A stretch of 64,000 nt of DNA from Algoriphagus faecimaris (lineage in GTDB: Bacteria > Bacteroidota > Bacteroidia > Cytophagales > Cyclobacteriaceae). The stretch is from assembly GCF_900101705.1 (NCBI RefSeq), contig NZ_FNAC01000001.1, positions 1 through 64,000 on the forward strand. The letters are read 5' to 3'. Below are positions 6,813 through 15,967 of this stretch, in pieces. The position numbers and the translations under genes are program-made. Each line of letters opens with the position of its first letter. Positions within the stretch are counted from its first letter, which is position 1. The notes beneath the pieces are model-generated. The model worked only from the letters and a program-made list of their open reading frames with translations. It had not been told where the DNA came from and searched no databases.

Positions 6813-8312
6813 CTAGATTATTTCAAATTTTGTATTCAGAAGCGATTGGAAATCATTTCGCTCTAATAGTGCGGCCAACAATGAAAAGAAATTTATTTTT
6901 TCAAAGTCAACCGCTGTCCCATTTTCATAAGAGATAGTGCTGACTAGACAAGTAAATGTATCGCTTAAATTTTGGGGGTTAAATCCTCTTTCTATTTTAT
7001 ATTTTATGGTAAGCTTATTTAACTGTGTTTCAAACTCTAATTCCTGACCTGATTCTTTTGATTGCTTATTTATGTTTTTCGAAAGATCTTTATAGGTAGC
7101 GGCTTTTAATATTTGATTTATAAAAAATCTATTAGAAACCTCATCCAATATTTTCACATCTTTATCACCCAAAAACTTACATTTTTCAGTAAATAGCTCG
7201 TAATCTTGAAACAAGAACAATAAAAAATCTATTGCTTTAACGATTTCAATGTCATTATTGGTAAGAGAGTCATAGTAGCCCTTTCTCCAAATATTCCTTT
7301 CTTTTAAAACTTGACCTCCTAAAAAAATCCGCTTTAATACTCTAATAGAGACTAAGTTGTATTGAATAAAAGAGTGGAGTATTTGCTTGATTAATGCTCC
7401 TGCTACATCTTTTCTTACATCACCAAGGGAAGCCCTTTTATCTCCGAAATCAATTACTACTTTATGAAACAGCATTATCACACTCTTTACCATTTCTGGT
7501 GACAAGTCATAATAAAAAATCGACCTAGAGTAAAATTTATCTATGTATCCAGAAAAATCAACATCTGCTCCATAACGATTGGCAAAGATCTTTCGAATAT
7601 TTTCTATATCGCAGACAAGGATGATTTTGTTGAAGTCAAACTTGTTTTGATCAGTGTCCTTTTTCAAATCAACATGAGCCGAAAGGATGTTCATTATCCT
7701 GAAAATATGCTCTGGATCAATACGGTCTAGGTCATCAACAATAAGCACTATTTCTTTCCCAGTTTCTTTGAGTTGGTTGACAAGGCTACAAATCAATTGG
7801 GTATAAAAATCTTCTTCATTGATCCCCTTTTTATCTTTAAATCCAGATAAGTATGAAATAATCTTGTCTTGCTCTGTGATGTTCGCCTCCTTAAATTCTT
7901 TCTCAAATTTTTTGTTAAGCTCGATCAACCCGTTGGCGATATCCTTTAGAGAGGCTCCAACTTTGGGAATTATCCCCAAAAGAAAAGGAATGATTTCTGT
8001 TGCGTGGTTATTCAGGAAAAATGGAAGAAAGGTTCCTTTTTCAATCTCTACTTTATCAAAGTTCAATCCTTTTTCCAGAAGCTTGAAAAAAATATCATAC
8101 TTGATTAACTCAAATATATCCTCATTGGAAGCTACAGAGTAATTAACCGGATAGATATGGATTGCCTCGTATTTCGAGTGATCCTTGAAAAACTTATCCA
8201 AAAAATAAGTTTTACCAGTTCCGAATCCTCCTGAGAAAATGATTCTATGGTTATTGGTCAAGTCCAAATGGGCTGAAAACTGCTTTTTGGGAATCTCAAG
8301 TTCAAACTCCAT
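6813..8312 (-). CDS. KAP-family P-loop NTPase
   Basis: This is a KAP NTPase of about 499 residues. Walker A is GGFGTGKT at about 28-35, Walker B is IVDDLDRID near 193-199, and the downstream KIILVCDIENI and FYSRSIFYYDL segments are typical. A moderately hydrophobic stretch (IIPFLLGIIPKVGASL, about 106-121) sits between the Walker motifs, where many KAP proteins have membrane segments. I prefer ATG 8312 (MEFELEIPKK) over ATG 8339, because the nine extra residues look like leader. It follows the small lipoprotein by 60 bp, so it may be the last gene of the extended hsd operon. KAP NTPases occur in phage-defence loci and at membranes; its role here is unknown. Confidence 0.8.
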   Translation of the reverse strand: MEFELEIPKKQFSAHLDLTNNHRIIFSGGFGTGKTYFLDKFFKDHSKYEAIHIYPVNYSVASNEDIFELIKYDIFFKLLEKGLNFDKVEIEKGTFLPFFLNNHATEIIPFLLGIIPKVGASLKDIANGLIELNKKFEKEFKEANITEQDKIISYLSGFKDKKGINEEDFYTQLICSLVNQLKETGKEIVLIVDDLDRIDPEHIFRIMNILSAHVDLKKDTDQNKFDFNKIILVCDIENIRKIFANRYGADVDFSGYIDKFYSRSIFYYDLSPEMVKSVIMLFHKVVIDFGDKRASLGDVRKDVAGALIKQILHSFIQYNLVSIRVLKRIFLGGQVLKERNIWRKGYYDSLTNNDIEIVKAIDFLLFLFQDYELFTEKCKFLGDKDVKILDEVSNRFFINQILKAATYKDLSKNINKQSKESGQELEFETQLNKLTIKYKIERGFNPQNLSDTFTCLVSTISYENGTAVDFEKINFFSLLAALLERNDFQSLLNTKFEII

Positions 8313-8372
8313 ATTTATTTTAAATATAATTTGATGCAACTATTTTATTTACCTAAAATAATTTCTTAATAC

Positions 8373-8543
8373 TCATCTTTTTTTCTGAAACAACAATCCT
8401 ACCCCACCTATTATAAAAGTTATAATAAATATAATTACAATAATCTTAGTTCGAAAATTTTCAAATCGAATATATGCTTCACAGCTTGTAAGTATTAAAC
8501 TTAACAAAAGAAAGTATAATATATTTAAGAATTTATTTTTCAT
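8373..8543 (-). CDS. Small lipoprotein with one membrane segment, coupled to the TPR lipoprotein
   Basis: This is a 56-residue protein not obvious by length alone. It has a lipoprotein signal ending LSLILTSC (Cys about 21), a short linker, then a strongly hydrophobic stretch (IIVIIFIITFIIGGVGLLF) and a basic QKKR end. Its ATG overlaps the TGA of the upstream TPR lipoprotein gene (ATGA, 8540-8543), which is good evidence for translation. Predicted topology is a lipid-anchored N-terminus plus one transmembrane helix. I recognise no family. Its place between a TPR lipoprotein and a KAP NTPase suggests a membrane-linked complex, which is inference. Confidence 0.65.
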   Translation of the reverse strand: MKNKFLNILYFLLLSLILTSCEAYIRFENFRTKIIVIIFIITFIIGGVGLLFQKKR

Positions 8544-9592
8544 AAACAAAATTTATCTATAGCTTTTTTAATATCATTATATCCAAGATCAAGAGCTTTT
8601 CTAAAATCAACACAACTATCGTCATTTCTACCAATTGTTAACTTCACTTGTCCTCTCAACACATAGTATTCTGCAATTTCATCATTTAATTGAATTGCTC
8701 GATTTAGATCATCAATAGAATCTTGAAATTTGTTTAAGTCAAAATATGACAAAGCTCTATTGAAATAGGTTTTATGATCATTACTCTCAGCACTTATAGA
8801 ATTTGTAAAGTAGGAAATCGCTTTAGAATGATTACCTTCTTTGGCAAATATAATTCCCAAGTGAAAATTGATATTATTATCTTTTGGAAATTGAGTAAAA
8901 GCATTTAGCAAAAATTCTTTTGCTTCCTTTAGTTTATCCTGGTTAAAATATAGCAACCCTAAGTTTTTATTTATATTGCCCCTCAAAGGGAGCTCACTTT
9001 CCAAAGTCAGCGCTTGTTTAAAGAGATCCTCTGCTAATTCAAACTTTCCATTTCGCAAGTAATAAACCCCCAAATTATTTAACGCGAATGGACTTTCGGG
9101 TTCTCGTTCAACTGCAAGTTGGAAGTAATACAATGCCTTTTTTTCGTCCTTACTTAAACTATAAAAATTTGCAAATTGAAATAAAATATTGATGTTATCA
9201 GGATCAAGCGAGTTAGCTTTTTCAATGAATGGTAATACCATATTAATTTCATTACGAGCCAAATAAACCTCAGAAAGCCTTAAATAAGGCTCATACCTAC
9301 TACTGTCCAAAGAAATTGCCTTCTTTAAATTATTTTCGGCTGAATCCAATTTATTTAAATTTTTAAATGCTATTCCATAATAGTAAAAGTGTTTATATTC
9401 AATTTTATCCGGAAAGCCTTTTTTTAAAATGGTCATAGCTTCTTGATACTCAAAACTCTCTGTAGCTTGATTAAAATCCTTGATAACTCTATCAGGATCT
9501 TGATCACACGAAGAAATAAAGAGAATCAAAACTATAATCGAAATAATTTGGATCATATTTGAATTGATCATTCTCATACTTTTTGATTTCAT
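8540..9592 (-). CDS. TPR-repeat lipoprotein downstream of hsdS
   Basis: This 350-residue protein has a lipoprotein signal (IISIIVLILFISSC, Cys about 29) followed by acidic residues DQDPD, then roughly eight tetratricopeptide repeats (for example LNNLGVYYLRNGKFELAEDL and INFHLGIIFAKEGNHSKAIS). TPR solenoids bind other proteins; this one should sit in the envelope. Several Met codons precede the signal, so the exact start (9592, 9577 or 9571) is uncertain. It begins only 16 bp after hsdS and overlaps the small lipoprotein gene by ATGA, so it reads as part of the restriction-modification operon. That position is unusual for a lipoprotein. The DNA is visibly more A/T-rich than the hsd genes. Confidence 0.8.
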   Translation of the reverse strand: MKSKSMRMINSNMIQIISIIVLILFISSCDQDPDRVIKDFNQATESFEYQEAMTILKKGFPDKIEYKHFYYYGIAFKNLNKLDSAENNLKKAISLDSSRYEPYLRLSEVYLARNEINMVLPFIEKANSLDPDNINILFQFANFYSLSKDEKKALYYFQLAVEREPESPFALNNLGVYYLRNGKFELAEDLFKQALTLESELPLRGNINKNLGLLYFNQDKLKEAKEFLLNAFTQFPKDNNINFHLGIIFAKEGNHSKAISYFTNSISAESNDHKTYFNRALSYFDLNKFQDSIDDLNRAIQLNDEIAEYYVLRGQVKLTIGRNDDSCVDFRKALDLGYNDIKKAIDKFCL

Positions 9593-9608
9593 TTAAATTC
9601 ATTATATC

Positions 9609-10982
9609 CTAATTGGCCTTTCCCTCCTCCGCCACCATCCCCAACTCTCCTACCTCCCTCACATACTCCTTCACTTCCTGTCCGACCAACTCCCCACTAA
9701 ACGCCTTCGCCAATACCGCCTGGGGCATTTGATCAATCTTCGCTTTTAGGCTTTGGTATTGGGTTTCGATTTTGTCGGCGAGGTCAAATAGTGCATCGAC
9801 TCTTTTCACAATTTCTAGTTGTTCTTCAATTGGTGGTGAAAGAAATTCAAATGAAAGTATTTGCTTTCCACTTATATGGGGTATTTGTGTCCCAGTCTGT
9901 TCTCCGAAAAGATGATAAATGTAGGAATCTGAAGAAATTAAATAAAAAAGAAATTTGCTATCTAAATCTTTTGAAGGTCTGAATCTTGCGACACGCTGAA
10001 CCAGAACACAAGGCAAATCCTCTTTCTTTGCTAGTGCAACTTTTAAACCTGAAGAAATGATTGGTCGATCCATCGCGAGGATTACCTCACCTTCCTTAAT
10101 GTATAAATGATTGAATTTACTAAGTTTCGATTCAGGAAAATATACTGTATCATTCCATCTTAGACTACCTGGCTCAATGTTCTGACCTCTCAATAATCTA
10201 ACCCCCTCAGATTCAAATTCAGCACTTTTAAAAGCTTGCCCAACATCAATGTCTGTCAACGATTTCAAAGTACTATTCTCCCACTCCCCAAAATCCTTCC
10301 CCTCTCTCCACTCCTTCGTCAAGTCCCCTTTTACAGCTTGGGTAAGCACCTGCTGACGGAAGTTTTTGAGTAATTCTGGAATCCGATCTAGCTTCTCCCT
10401 CAACACATCCAAATGCCCAAAAATCGCATCCAAACGGGCTACAATGCGCCGTTGTTCGGGGAAGGGAGCTAAAGGAATATCTATTTTAGAATATTCTTTG
10501 TATTTGAGGTTTCTTAGATTATTACTTCCTCCTTGGTATTTAACAACTTCACCGGAATGATAAAAGTATTGCAAATAATAATTGACATATGAGTTATCAA
10601 CATTATCCACTATGCGAAGTAATCTCAAAAAATTTGTTCCTACTTTAGGCAGATTAGGGTGATGTGATAGTGCTTCTTCATCAATTCTAATAACTCTCCC
10701 AACTGGCTGGTCTGGTCCTCCACCACTAATTTCAATTAACAAATCACCTACAATTAGTTCTCGCTTTTCAAGACTACTTTCTTTAATCAGCCTAATTGAA
10801 GCTGTTTTCCCTTTTTCCTTACCCCAGTTTTTTATCTCACTTCCTCGAATACAGGCTACTTCCACAAAGTCTTCACCCCAAAACTTATCTGGATCTTTTC
10901 CCCAATCGCCGCCAATCACGAACTTGGAGATTTCATCTAAAGAAATCGTTTTCCAACCCTTCGGTAATTTCCCCTCACTCAT
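9609..10982 (-). CDS. hsdS: Type I restriction-modification specificity subunit
   Basis: This 457-residue HsdS has two target-recognition domains, one starting LPKGWKTISLDEIS and one near residue 240 (WENSTLKSLTDIDV). Each is followed by a conserved coiled-coil block (PEQRRIVARLDAIFGHLDVL and EEQLEIVKRVDALFDLADKI). It determines the bipartite DNA target of the HsdM2S methylase and HsdR nuclease. Its ATG overlaps the hsdM TGA by four bases (ATGA). The target sequence cannot be predicted by eye. The gene is full length with no frameshift, so the system looks functional. Confidence 0.93.
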   Translation of the reverse strand: MSEGKLPKGWKTISLDEISKFVIGGDWGKDPDKFWGEDFVEVACIRGSEIKNWGKEKGKTASIRLIKESSLEKRELIVGDLLIEISGGGPDQPVGRVIRIDEEALSHHPNLPKVGTNFLRLLRIVDNVDNSYVNYYLQYFYHSGEVVKYQGGSNNLRNLKYKEYSKIDIPLAPFPEQRRIVARLDAIFGHLDVLREKLDRIPELLKNFRQQVLTQAVKGDLTKEWREGKDFGEWENSTLKSLTDIDVGQAFKSAEFESEGVRLLRGQNIEPGSLRWNDTVYFPESKLSKFNHLYIKEGEVILAMDRPIISSGLKVALAKKEDLPCVLVQRVARFRPSKDLDSKFLFYLISSDSYIYHLFGEQTGTQIPHISGKQILSFEFLSPPIEEQLEIVKRVDALFDLADKIETQYQSLKAKIDQMPQAVLAKAFSGELVGQEVKEYVREVGELGMVAEEGKAN

Positions 10983-12442
10983 CCCAATAGTCCGATTATT
11001 TGATCCAACTCTTTTTTAATCGCTTCCAATTCCTGCGCAGCCGCTTTGGCAATATCGATGGGGTCTCCCAAGTCCGCATTTTTGGAAATACTCTCATCCT
11101 CGATCAGCCCGATATCCAGGGAATCGTTTTTTGCTGCGATCTGCTCTCTAGTGAAAACTTGCCACCTCGGGTCTTGGATGGCTTTTCGCTTTTCCTCATT
11201 GATTTCTCCTTCATACGCGTCTTTTACCTGATCGAGTACTATCCCTCCGGTATAGGCCTTTACAAAGTCGGCAAAGGCTTCCCGTGTAAAGGGAGTTCGC
11301 TTCCCATAGCTAGGGGCATTGGTTCGCATGTCGTAAAACCATACCCGCTTCGTATTTTCAGTTTCCTTTTTCCCTCGTGTAAAGAAGAGCACATTGGTCT
11401 TCACTCCCGCTGCATAGAAGATTCCCGTAGGAAGTCGTAGGATGGTATGCAGGTCGCATTTATCCATCAAGTCCCGACGGATTTTTTGTCCGTCACCATC
11501 TTCGAAAAGAACATTATCCGGAAGCACCACTGCCGCCCGTGCCGTACCCGTATCCTTACGCAAGGATCGATAGATATGCATCAGGAAGTTCAGCTGCTTA
11601 TTGGAAGTCTTGATGGTGAAATCATCCCGGGTCGGTCGCTCTCCACCCTGTTTGGTTCCAAAAGGTGGATTCGCCAGTACCCCATCGAAATTTTTGAAAC
11701 TCTTTCCCAAGTCGGTTAGGGTATCTCCTATTGCAATTCTACTTTCCAAGCCATGGAGCTTTGCATTCATCAAGGCAAGTCTATGTGCATCCTGTACCAG
11801 TTCGCAACCGGAAAAAGCCTCATTGACCTGGAAAGCTCTTTCTTTACTGTCTAGGGCAAAATAATCTGTCGTCTTTCGCCTGAGATATTCGTCCGCTGCG
11901 ATCATAAAGCCAAAGGTTCCTGCAGCAGGATCATTCCATCGCTCTCCAACTTTAGGTGCTAGAAGTTCCACCATTATATTAATCAGCGGTCGGGGCGTGA
12001 AATATTGGCCAGCGCCGCTTTTCTTCTCTCCAGCATTTTTCTCCAAGAGTTCCTCATAGATACTGGCTATTTTATCCTGCTCCTCGTCTTCAAACCAATC
12101 AATCTGGTCGATATTGGTAATTAAGGTTCGCAGATTGACCGGCTTGCGAAGCGTAGTTGAGGCATTGGTGTAGATTTCCGTGATGGACTCATTGGTAGAC
12201 ATCGTACCCAAATTTGCCAGCAAATCCCGGTAGGTATCAAAGAGCTCCTTGTTATCTTTGATTTCTTTGAGCTTGGTCCAGCGGTACTGCTCCGGGATAT
12301 CCTGATCAAACTTTTTGATTTCGGATAATCTCAAGAATAAAATATAAGTTAACTCATTCAGGTACTGGTGATAGGTCACCCCATCATCTCGCAGGACATT
12401 ACACAGTTCCCAAAGCTTCTTGGCTATTTGCTCGGCACTCAT
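10979..12442 (-). CDS. hsdM: Type I restriction-modification DNA methyltransferase subunit
   Basis: This 487-residue N6-adenine methyltransferase has a helical N-terminal HsdM domain (1-140) and then the SAM-binding motif DPAAGTFGF at about 171-179 and the catalytic NPPF at about 258-261 (LANPPFGTKQGG). With HsdS it methylates host DNA; with HsdR it restricts foreign DNA. It lies 6 bp after hsdR and overlaps hsdS by four bases. All key motifs are present. Confidence 0.95.
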   Translation of the reverse strand: MSAEQIAKKLWELCNVLRDDGVTYHQYLNELTYILFLRLSEIKKFDQDIPEQYRWTKLKEIKDNKELFDTYRDLLANLGTMSTNESITEIYTNASTTLRKPVNLRTLITNIDQIDWFEDEEQDKIASIYEELLEKNAGEKKSGAGQYFTPRPLINIMVELLAPKVGERWNDPAAGTFGFMIAADEYLRRKTTDYFALDSKERAFQVNEAFSGCELVQDAHRLALMNAKLHGLESRIAIGDTLTDLGKSFKNFDGVLANPPFGTKQGGERPTRDDFTIKTSNKQLNFLMHIYRSLRKDTGTARAAVVLPDNVLFEDGDGQKIRRDLMDKCDLHTILRLPTGIFYAAGVKTNVLFFTRGKKETENTKRVWFYDMRTNAPSYGKRTPFTREAFADFVKAYTGGIVLDQVKDAYEGEINEEKRKAIQDPRWQVFTREQIAAKNDSLDIGLIEDESISKNADLGDPIDIAKAAAQELEAIKKELDQIIGLLG

Positions 12443-12448
12443 AATTTA

Positions 12449-15400
12449 TTAGGCATATAGATTTTGGTTGAGTTGGTTGATTAGCTCCTCCAACTCGTCT
12501 TCAAATAATTTATTCAATCGCTCAAAACCACCATTCTCACTAAAAGGTGGCTGATCCAAATCTTCTTTTCTTAGGATGGTCTCTCTCAACAATTGCAATT
12601 CAAAGCGCTCTATCCATTTCAGTTGGATTTTATTCCAATCCTTGAGCTTACGGATGGAGTCCACCGCCCGCTTGATTCGTTCCTCATGACTGACCAAGGA
12701 ACTTCCTAAGGAAAGCGTGCGGATAAAAGAAATAATGTCCGCGGCAATATCCTCGTTTTTGGTTTCTTTCCAGGCGGATTTCAGCATTGGGGCATTGAAA
12801 CCTGCTTGATCCAAAGCCAAAAGCAATTCTTTCAGTGACTTTCGGTCCAGTTCCGCAGGACGGCTCGTCACAATCTTCAGTGCCTCGATGCGGTTTTGAT
12901 TTTCTTGGATGAACTTGGCGAAGTTATCCAAATAATCTGCTGGTTTTTGACCTTTTCCATAGCCACGTTCTATTCCAAGAAGCCTGTCTTCATGTTCTGA
13001 AACCAAAGTGCCAACAGGCGAAGGTTTTAGCTCATCCAAAAATTTCCATAAAGTTGGAACGGATTTAACTTTTGCTACCGCATCGGAAGGTTTTTTTGAT
13101 TTTAAATCTTCCAGAAAACTATCGGCACTTTCTCCTTTGGAATTGTAGAGAAAGGCATCCTCTTTGTCTTTTTCCAGGTATTTTCTTTTTCGCTGGAGTT
13201 TGGCAATCAAGGCCTCAATCTGACGTTTGGTCCGATCCTCCTTTTCGATTTGATCCAGTTCATCGACCAATTGCTGAAAACTGGCCTTGGGATTGGAGAC
13301 CACGGGTTTCATTTGAGTGAAATCCTCCAAAGTCTCATAAATCTTCACCGCATCATAAATCTGAAAGACCTCCTTTCCGATTTCATCGCATCTGCGGGTA
13401 GCCCTACCAAGCATCTGTTCATAGAGAATTCTGGATTTGATTCTTCTCAGAAAAACGAGGTTACAAATAGCAGGTACATCAACCCCTGTTGTTAAAAGAT
13501 CTACCGTGACGACGATATTGGGGTATTTCTCATTTTTGAATCGGGCCACCTGCTCTTCGGGATCATAGGATTTTCCGGTGATTTTCTGAATGGAATCGTC
13601 GGGCACATCTACTCCGATTGCCTCAAATTCCTCTTTGAGGTATTGCACCACCCGGTCTGCATGCTCGTCTGTGGCGGCAAAAATCAGCGTCTTATCATCT
13701 CCGTCAGGATCTAGCCTATTGACCAATTCCTTGATGACTGTCCGGTTAAAACTTTCTGTAATTACCTGCTTATTGAACCCGGCAATGTCAATCTTCAACT
13801 CATCCTCCAATTGCTCCAATTCCACAATGGAGTTGCTTTCCTTATCATAAACCTTGGGCTTTTCTCCCTTTTCCCACTTGATTCCTTCTTCCCCCAATTG
13901 AGTTTTGATCAAAATAGGCGGTTCATGGTCAATTAAAAATCCATCGATTACTGCCTCCCGATAGGAATAAGTATACACAGCATTCCCAAAGATTTCTGTA
14001 GTATGCAAGGCAGGAGTAGCAGTCAGTCCAATCGCATGAGCATCAAAATAATCCAGAACCATACGGTACTTGCTCACATAGTCCCGCTGATCCCGAAACT
14101 CCAAATCATCCTCATCCAGCTCTCTATCCAGAAGGTATCCTCGATGGGCTTCGTCTACGATAATGCAATCGTACTGATCGATCGCCGGAATATCCTCTCC
14201 CTCATTGTAAAAAAGTCTTTTGACCATGCCCTGCACCGTAGCAAAATGTAGACGTGTATCCAACTCAGGAGCCAAATGCTTTAATTCCTTGACATCGTAG
14301 ATCTCTGCGAAAGTATTGAGTCCGACAATCTTATTATCCTTGAATGCATTGATAGCCTGTCGAGCCAATAACCTCCTATCCACCAAAAAGAGAATTCGTT
14401 GAAATCTATTGGATTGAATCAGGCGATAGGCAAGTCCGATGATCGTTCGGGTTTTCCCTGTCCCCGTTGCCATGGTGATGAGGGTTCTCCGATCTTCTGG
14501 TTTGGCGATCAACTTCTTTTCTACGGCCCGAATCGCTTCAATCTGATATTTCCGAAGGCCTAAGCCTGTTTCTGCTTCTAAAAAATCAATGGGCTCACTT
14601 TGAAGCTTGAGTTCAGACTCTTTTCGGTCCTTTTCGAATAATTTGACCAAACCTTCTGGGCTATACCAGCCTTGAAGGACTCTCGATCGATTAAAGGGAT
14701 TGCGCACATCCAAAAACCATACCCCTGACTTGGTTTTGATTTGCTCGAGAAAGGGTCTCCCGTTGGTTGAAAAAAGAAAGGGTACATGATACTTTTCCCA
14801 GTTCCCCAGCAAGGCAGCCTCATGCTTAGCTTCTACCTTTTCAGCATAGATTTTTGATTGATGAAGGTCTGTGGAAATATCGGAAGCATAGCGTTTTGCT
14901 TCTACAATTCCGTATAAGTCAAACCCGATAAACAAGGCATAGTCTGCCCACTTTTCTCCACAAGGCCACTCGGCAATCGCTAGATTTCTGCCTCTTTGGG
15001 GAAGGGTTTTATATTTTTTGAAATTTAGAGTTTTGGTATCTACTTCCCATCCAGCCAGTTTGAGTTGTTCATCAATCAGCGTTCTCGTCTCAGCCTCAGA
15101 CATCTCTATTTTGCTGGCAGCCTTTTCAGAACGAACCCGGATTTCTTCTTGCTTTTTAGCGGGTAGAGCTGATTTATCCCGCTCTTGGAGCAGCTTTTCA
15201 AACTGTTTTTGCAATTCAGCATGCTCCTTTTCCAATTCATTTAAGGCATGCCTTGCATCGAGTTTTGGAGGGAGCTGAAATTGAACAGTAGATAAGCTTT
15301 GATTCTCGTCAGAATAGGACTGATAAAACCATCGGGCTATTTTAAAGCTGGTAAAAAGCAATTCCTCTGCATCTTTCTGACTTGCCTTATTTTGATGCAC

Positions 15401-15682
15401 AGCAATGTTGCCCTTGTGCTTGATGGAGTTCAAAAGGTCTTTGACCTGCGATGGAATTACCCCCTCCAGCTCTAGATTTTTTATCCGATTATGGAACGTG
15501 TTGTCATAAGGAAAGTCCAAATGATGCTCCTCAAAAAGGTATTCCGTCAGCCGTTCCCCAAACTGTCTGAGTTTAAAAAGACAGGTCACATGGTCTTGGT
15601 GAAGGTTAAATTCTGCCGCTTGCCCAATGTTAAAAAGGATTGGGAATTCTTTTTCTAAAAATGAAAAGTTGGAAAAGGTCAT
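12449..15682 (-). CDS. hsdR: Type I restriction endonuclease subunit R with N-terminal DUF4145-like domain
   Basis: This is a 1077-residue translocase-nuclease. Residues 1-130 look like a DUF4145 (HEPN-like) helical domain; a coiled-coil linker follows; the HSDR_N nuclease has ADYALFIGFDLYGIVEAKR near 246-264 (Asp, Glu-x-Lys). Superfamily 2 helicase motifs are Walker A ATGTGKT (about 405-411), DEAH (about 510-513) and motif VI QMLGRATRR. The C-terminal EcoEI_R_C-like region ends the protein. It heads the hsdRMS operon, and its promoter should lie in 15683-15967. Activity is expected only with HsdM and HsdS. Confidence 0.95.
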   Translation of the reverse strand: MTFSNFSFLEKEFPILFNIGQAAEFNLHQDHVTCLFKLRQFGERLTEYLFEEHHLDFPYDNTFHNRIKNLELEGVIPSQVKDLLNSIKHKGNIAVHQNKASQKDAEELLFTSFKIARWFYQSYSDENQSLSTVQFQLPPKLDARHALNELEKEHAELQKQFEKLLQERDKSALPAKKQEEIRVRSEKAASKIEMSEAETRTLIDEQLKLAGWEVDTKTLNFKKYKTLPQRGRNLAIAEWPCGEKWADYALFIGFDLYGIVEAKRYASDISTDLHQSKIYAEKVEAKHEAALLGNWEKYHVPFLFSTNGRPFLEQIKTKSGVWFLDVRNPFNRSRVLQGWYSPEGLVKLFEKDRKESELKLQSEPIDFLEAETGLGLRKYQIEAIRAVEKKLIAKPEDRRTLITMATGTGKTRTIIGLAYRLIQSNRFQRILFLVDRRLLARQAINAFKDNKIVGLNTFAEIYDVKELKHLAPELDTRLHFATVQGMVKRLFYNEGEDIPAIDQYDCIIVDEAHRGYLLDRELDEDDLEFRDQRDYVSKYRMVLDYFDAHAIGLTATPALHTTEIFGNAVYTYSYREAVIDGFLIDHEPPILIKTQLGEEGIKWEKGEKPKVYDKESNSIVELEQLEDELKIDIAGFNKQVITESFNRTVIKELVNRLDPDGDDKTLIFAATDEHADRVVQYLKEEFEAIGVDVPDDSIQKITGKSYDPEEQVARFKNEKYPNIVVTVDLLTTGVDVPAICNLVFLRRIKSRILYEQMLGRATRRCDEIGKEVFQIYDAVKIYETLEDFTQMKPVVSNPKASFQQLVDELDQIEKEDRTKRQIEALIAKLQRKRKYLEKDKEDAFLYNSKGESADSFLEDLKSKKPSDAVAKVKSVPTLWKFLDELKPSPVGTLVSEHEDRLLGIERGYGKGQKPADYLDNFAKFIQENQNRIEALKIVTSRPAELDRKSLKELLLALDQAGFNAPMLKSAWKETKNEDIAADIISFIRTLSLGSSLVSHEERIKRAVDSIRKLKDWNKIQLKWIERFELQLLRETILRKEDLDQPPFSENGGFERLNKLFEDELEELINQLNQNLYA

Positions 15683-15967
15683 TTTATTCTGAATGAATCA
15701 GTATTGGCTTCAATTGAATTAATTCCTTAAATAATGCATAAAAATGGAAAATTAAAAGCTTTTTATAACTACCAAAGCCTGTAAGTAGGTTGAATTGCAA
15801 ATATTATGTTTGGTTGCAACCTACAATCAGAATCCTATATAAAAAAGATCAAAATGTTGTGTTAAAAGGCTTTGCTTTTTTTGTGAATTCCCGAATCTAT
15901 ATGACTTGGTCTGTAGAGTTTAAAAATCTCGAATTCATTTTTAGTTGAAAAAAAATCAAGTCAAACC
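15683..15967. promoter_or_regulatory. Leader of the hsd operon with an 8-bp inverted repeat
   Basis: This is a 285-bp A/T-rich stretch between hsdR and the damaged amidohydrolase gene, both on the minus strand. GTAGGTTG (15785-15792) and CAACCTAC (15817-15824) form a perfect inverted repeat with a 24-base spacer about 105-140 bp upstream of hsdR. TTGCAA-like and TTGCAAC words lie inside it. It is a candidate control site for the operon; no gene or terminator is convincing here. Confidence 0.4.
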
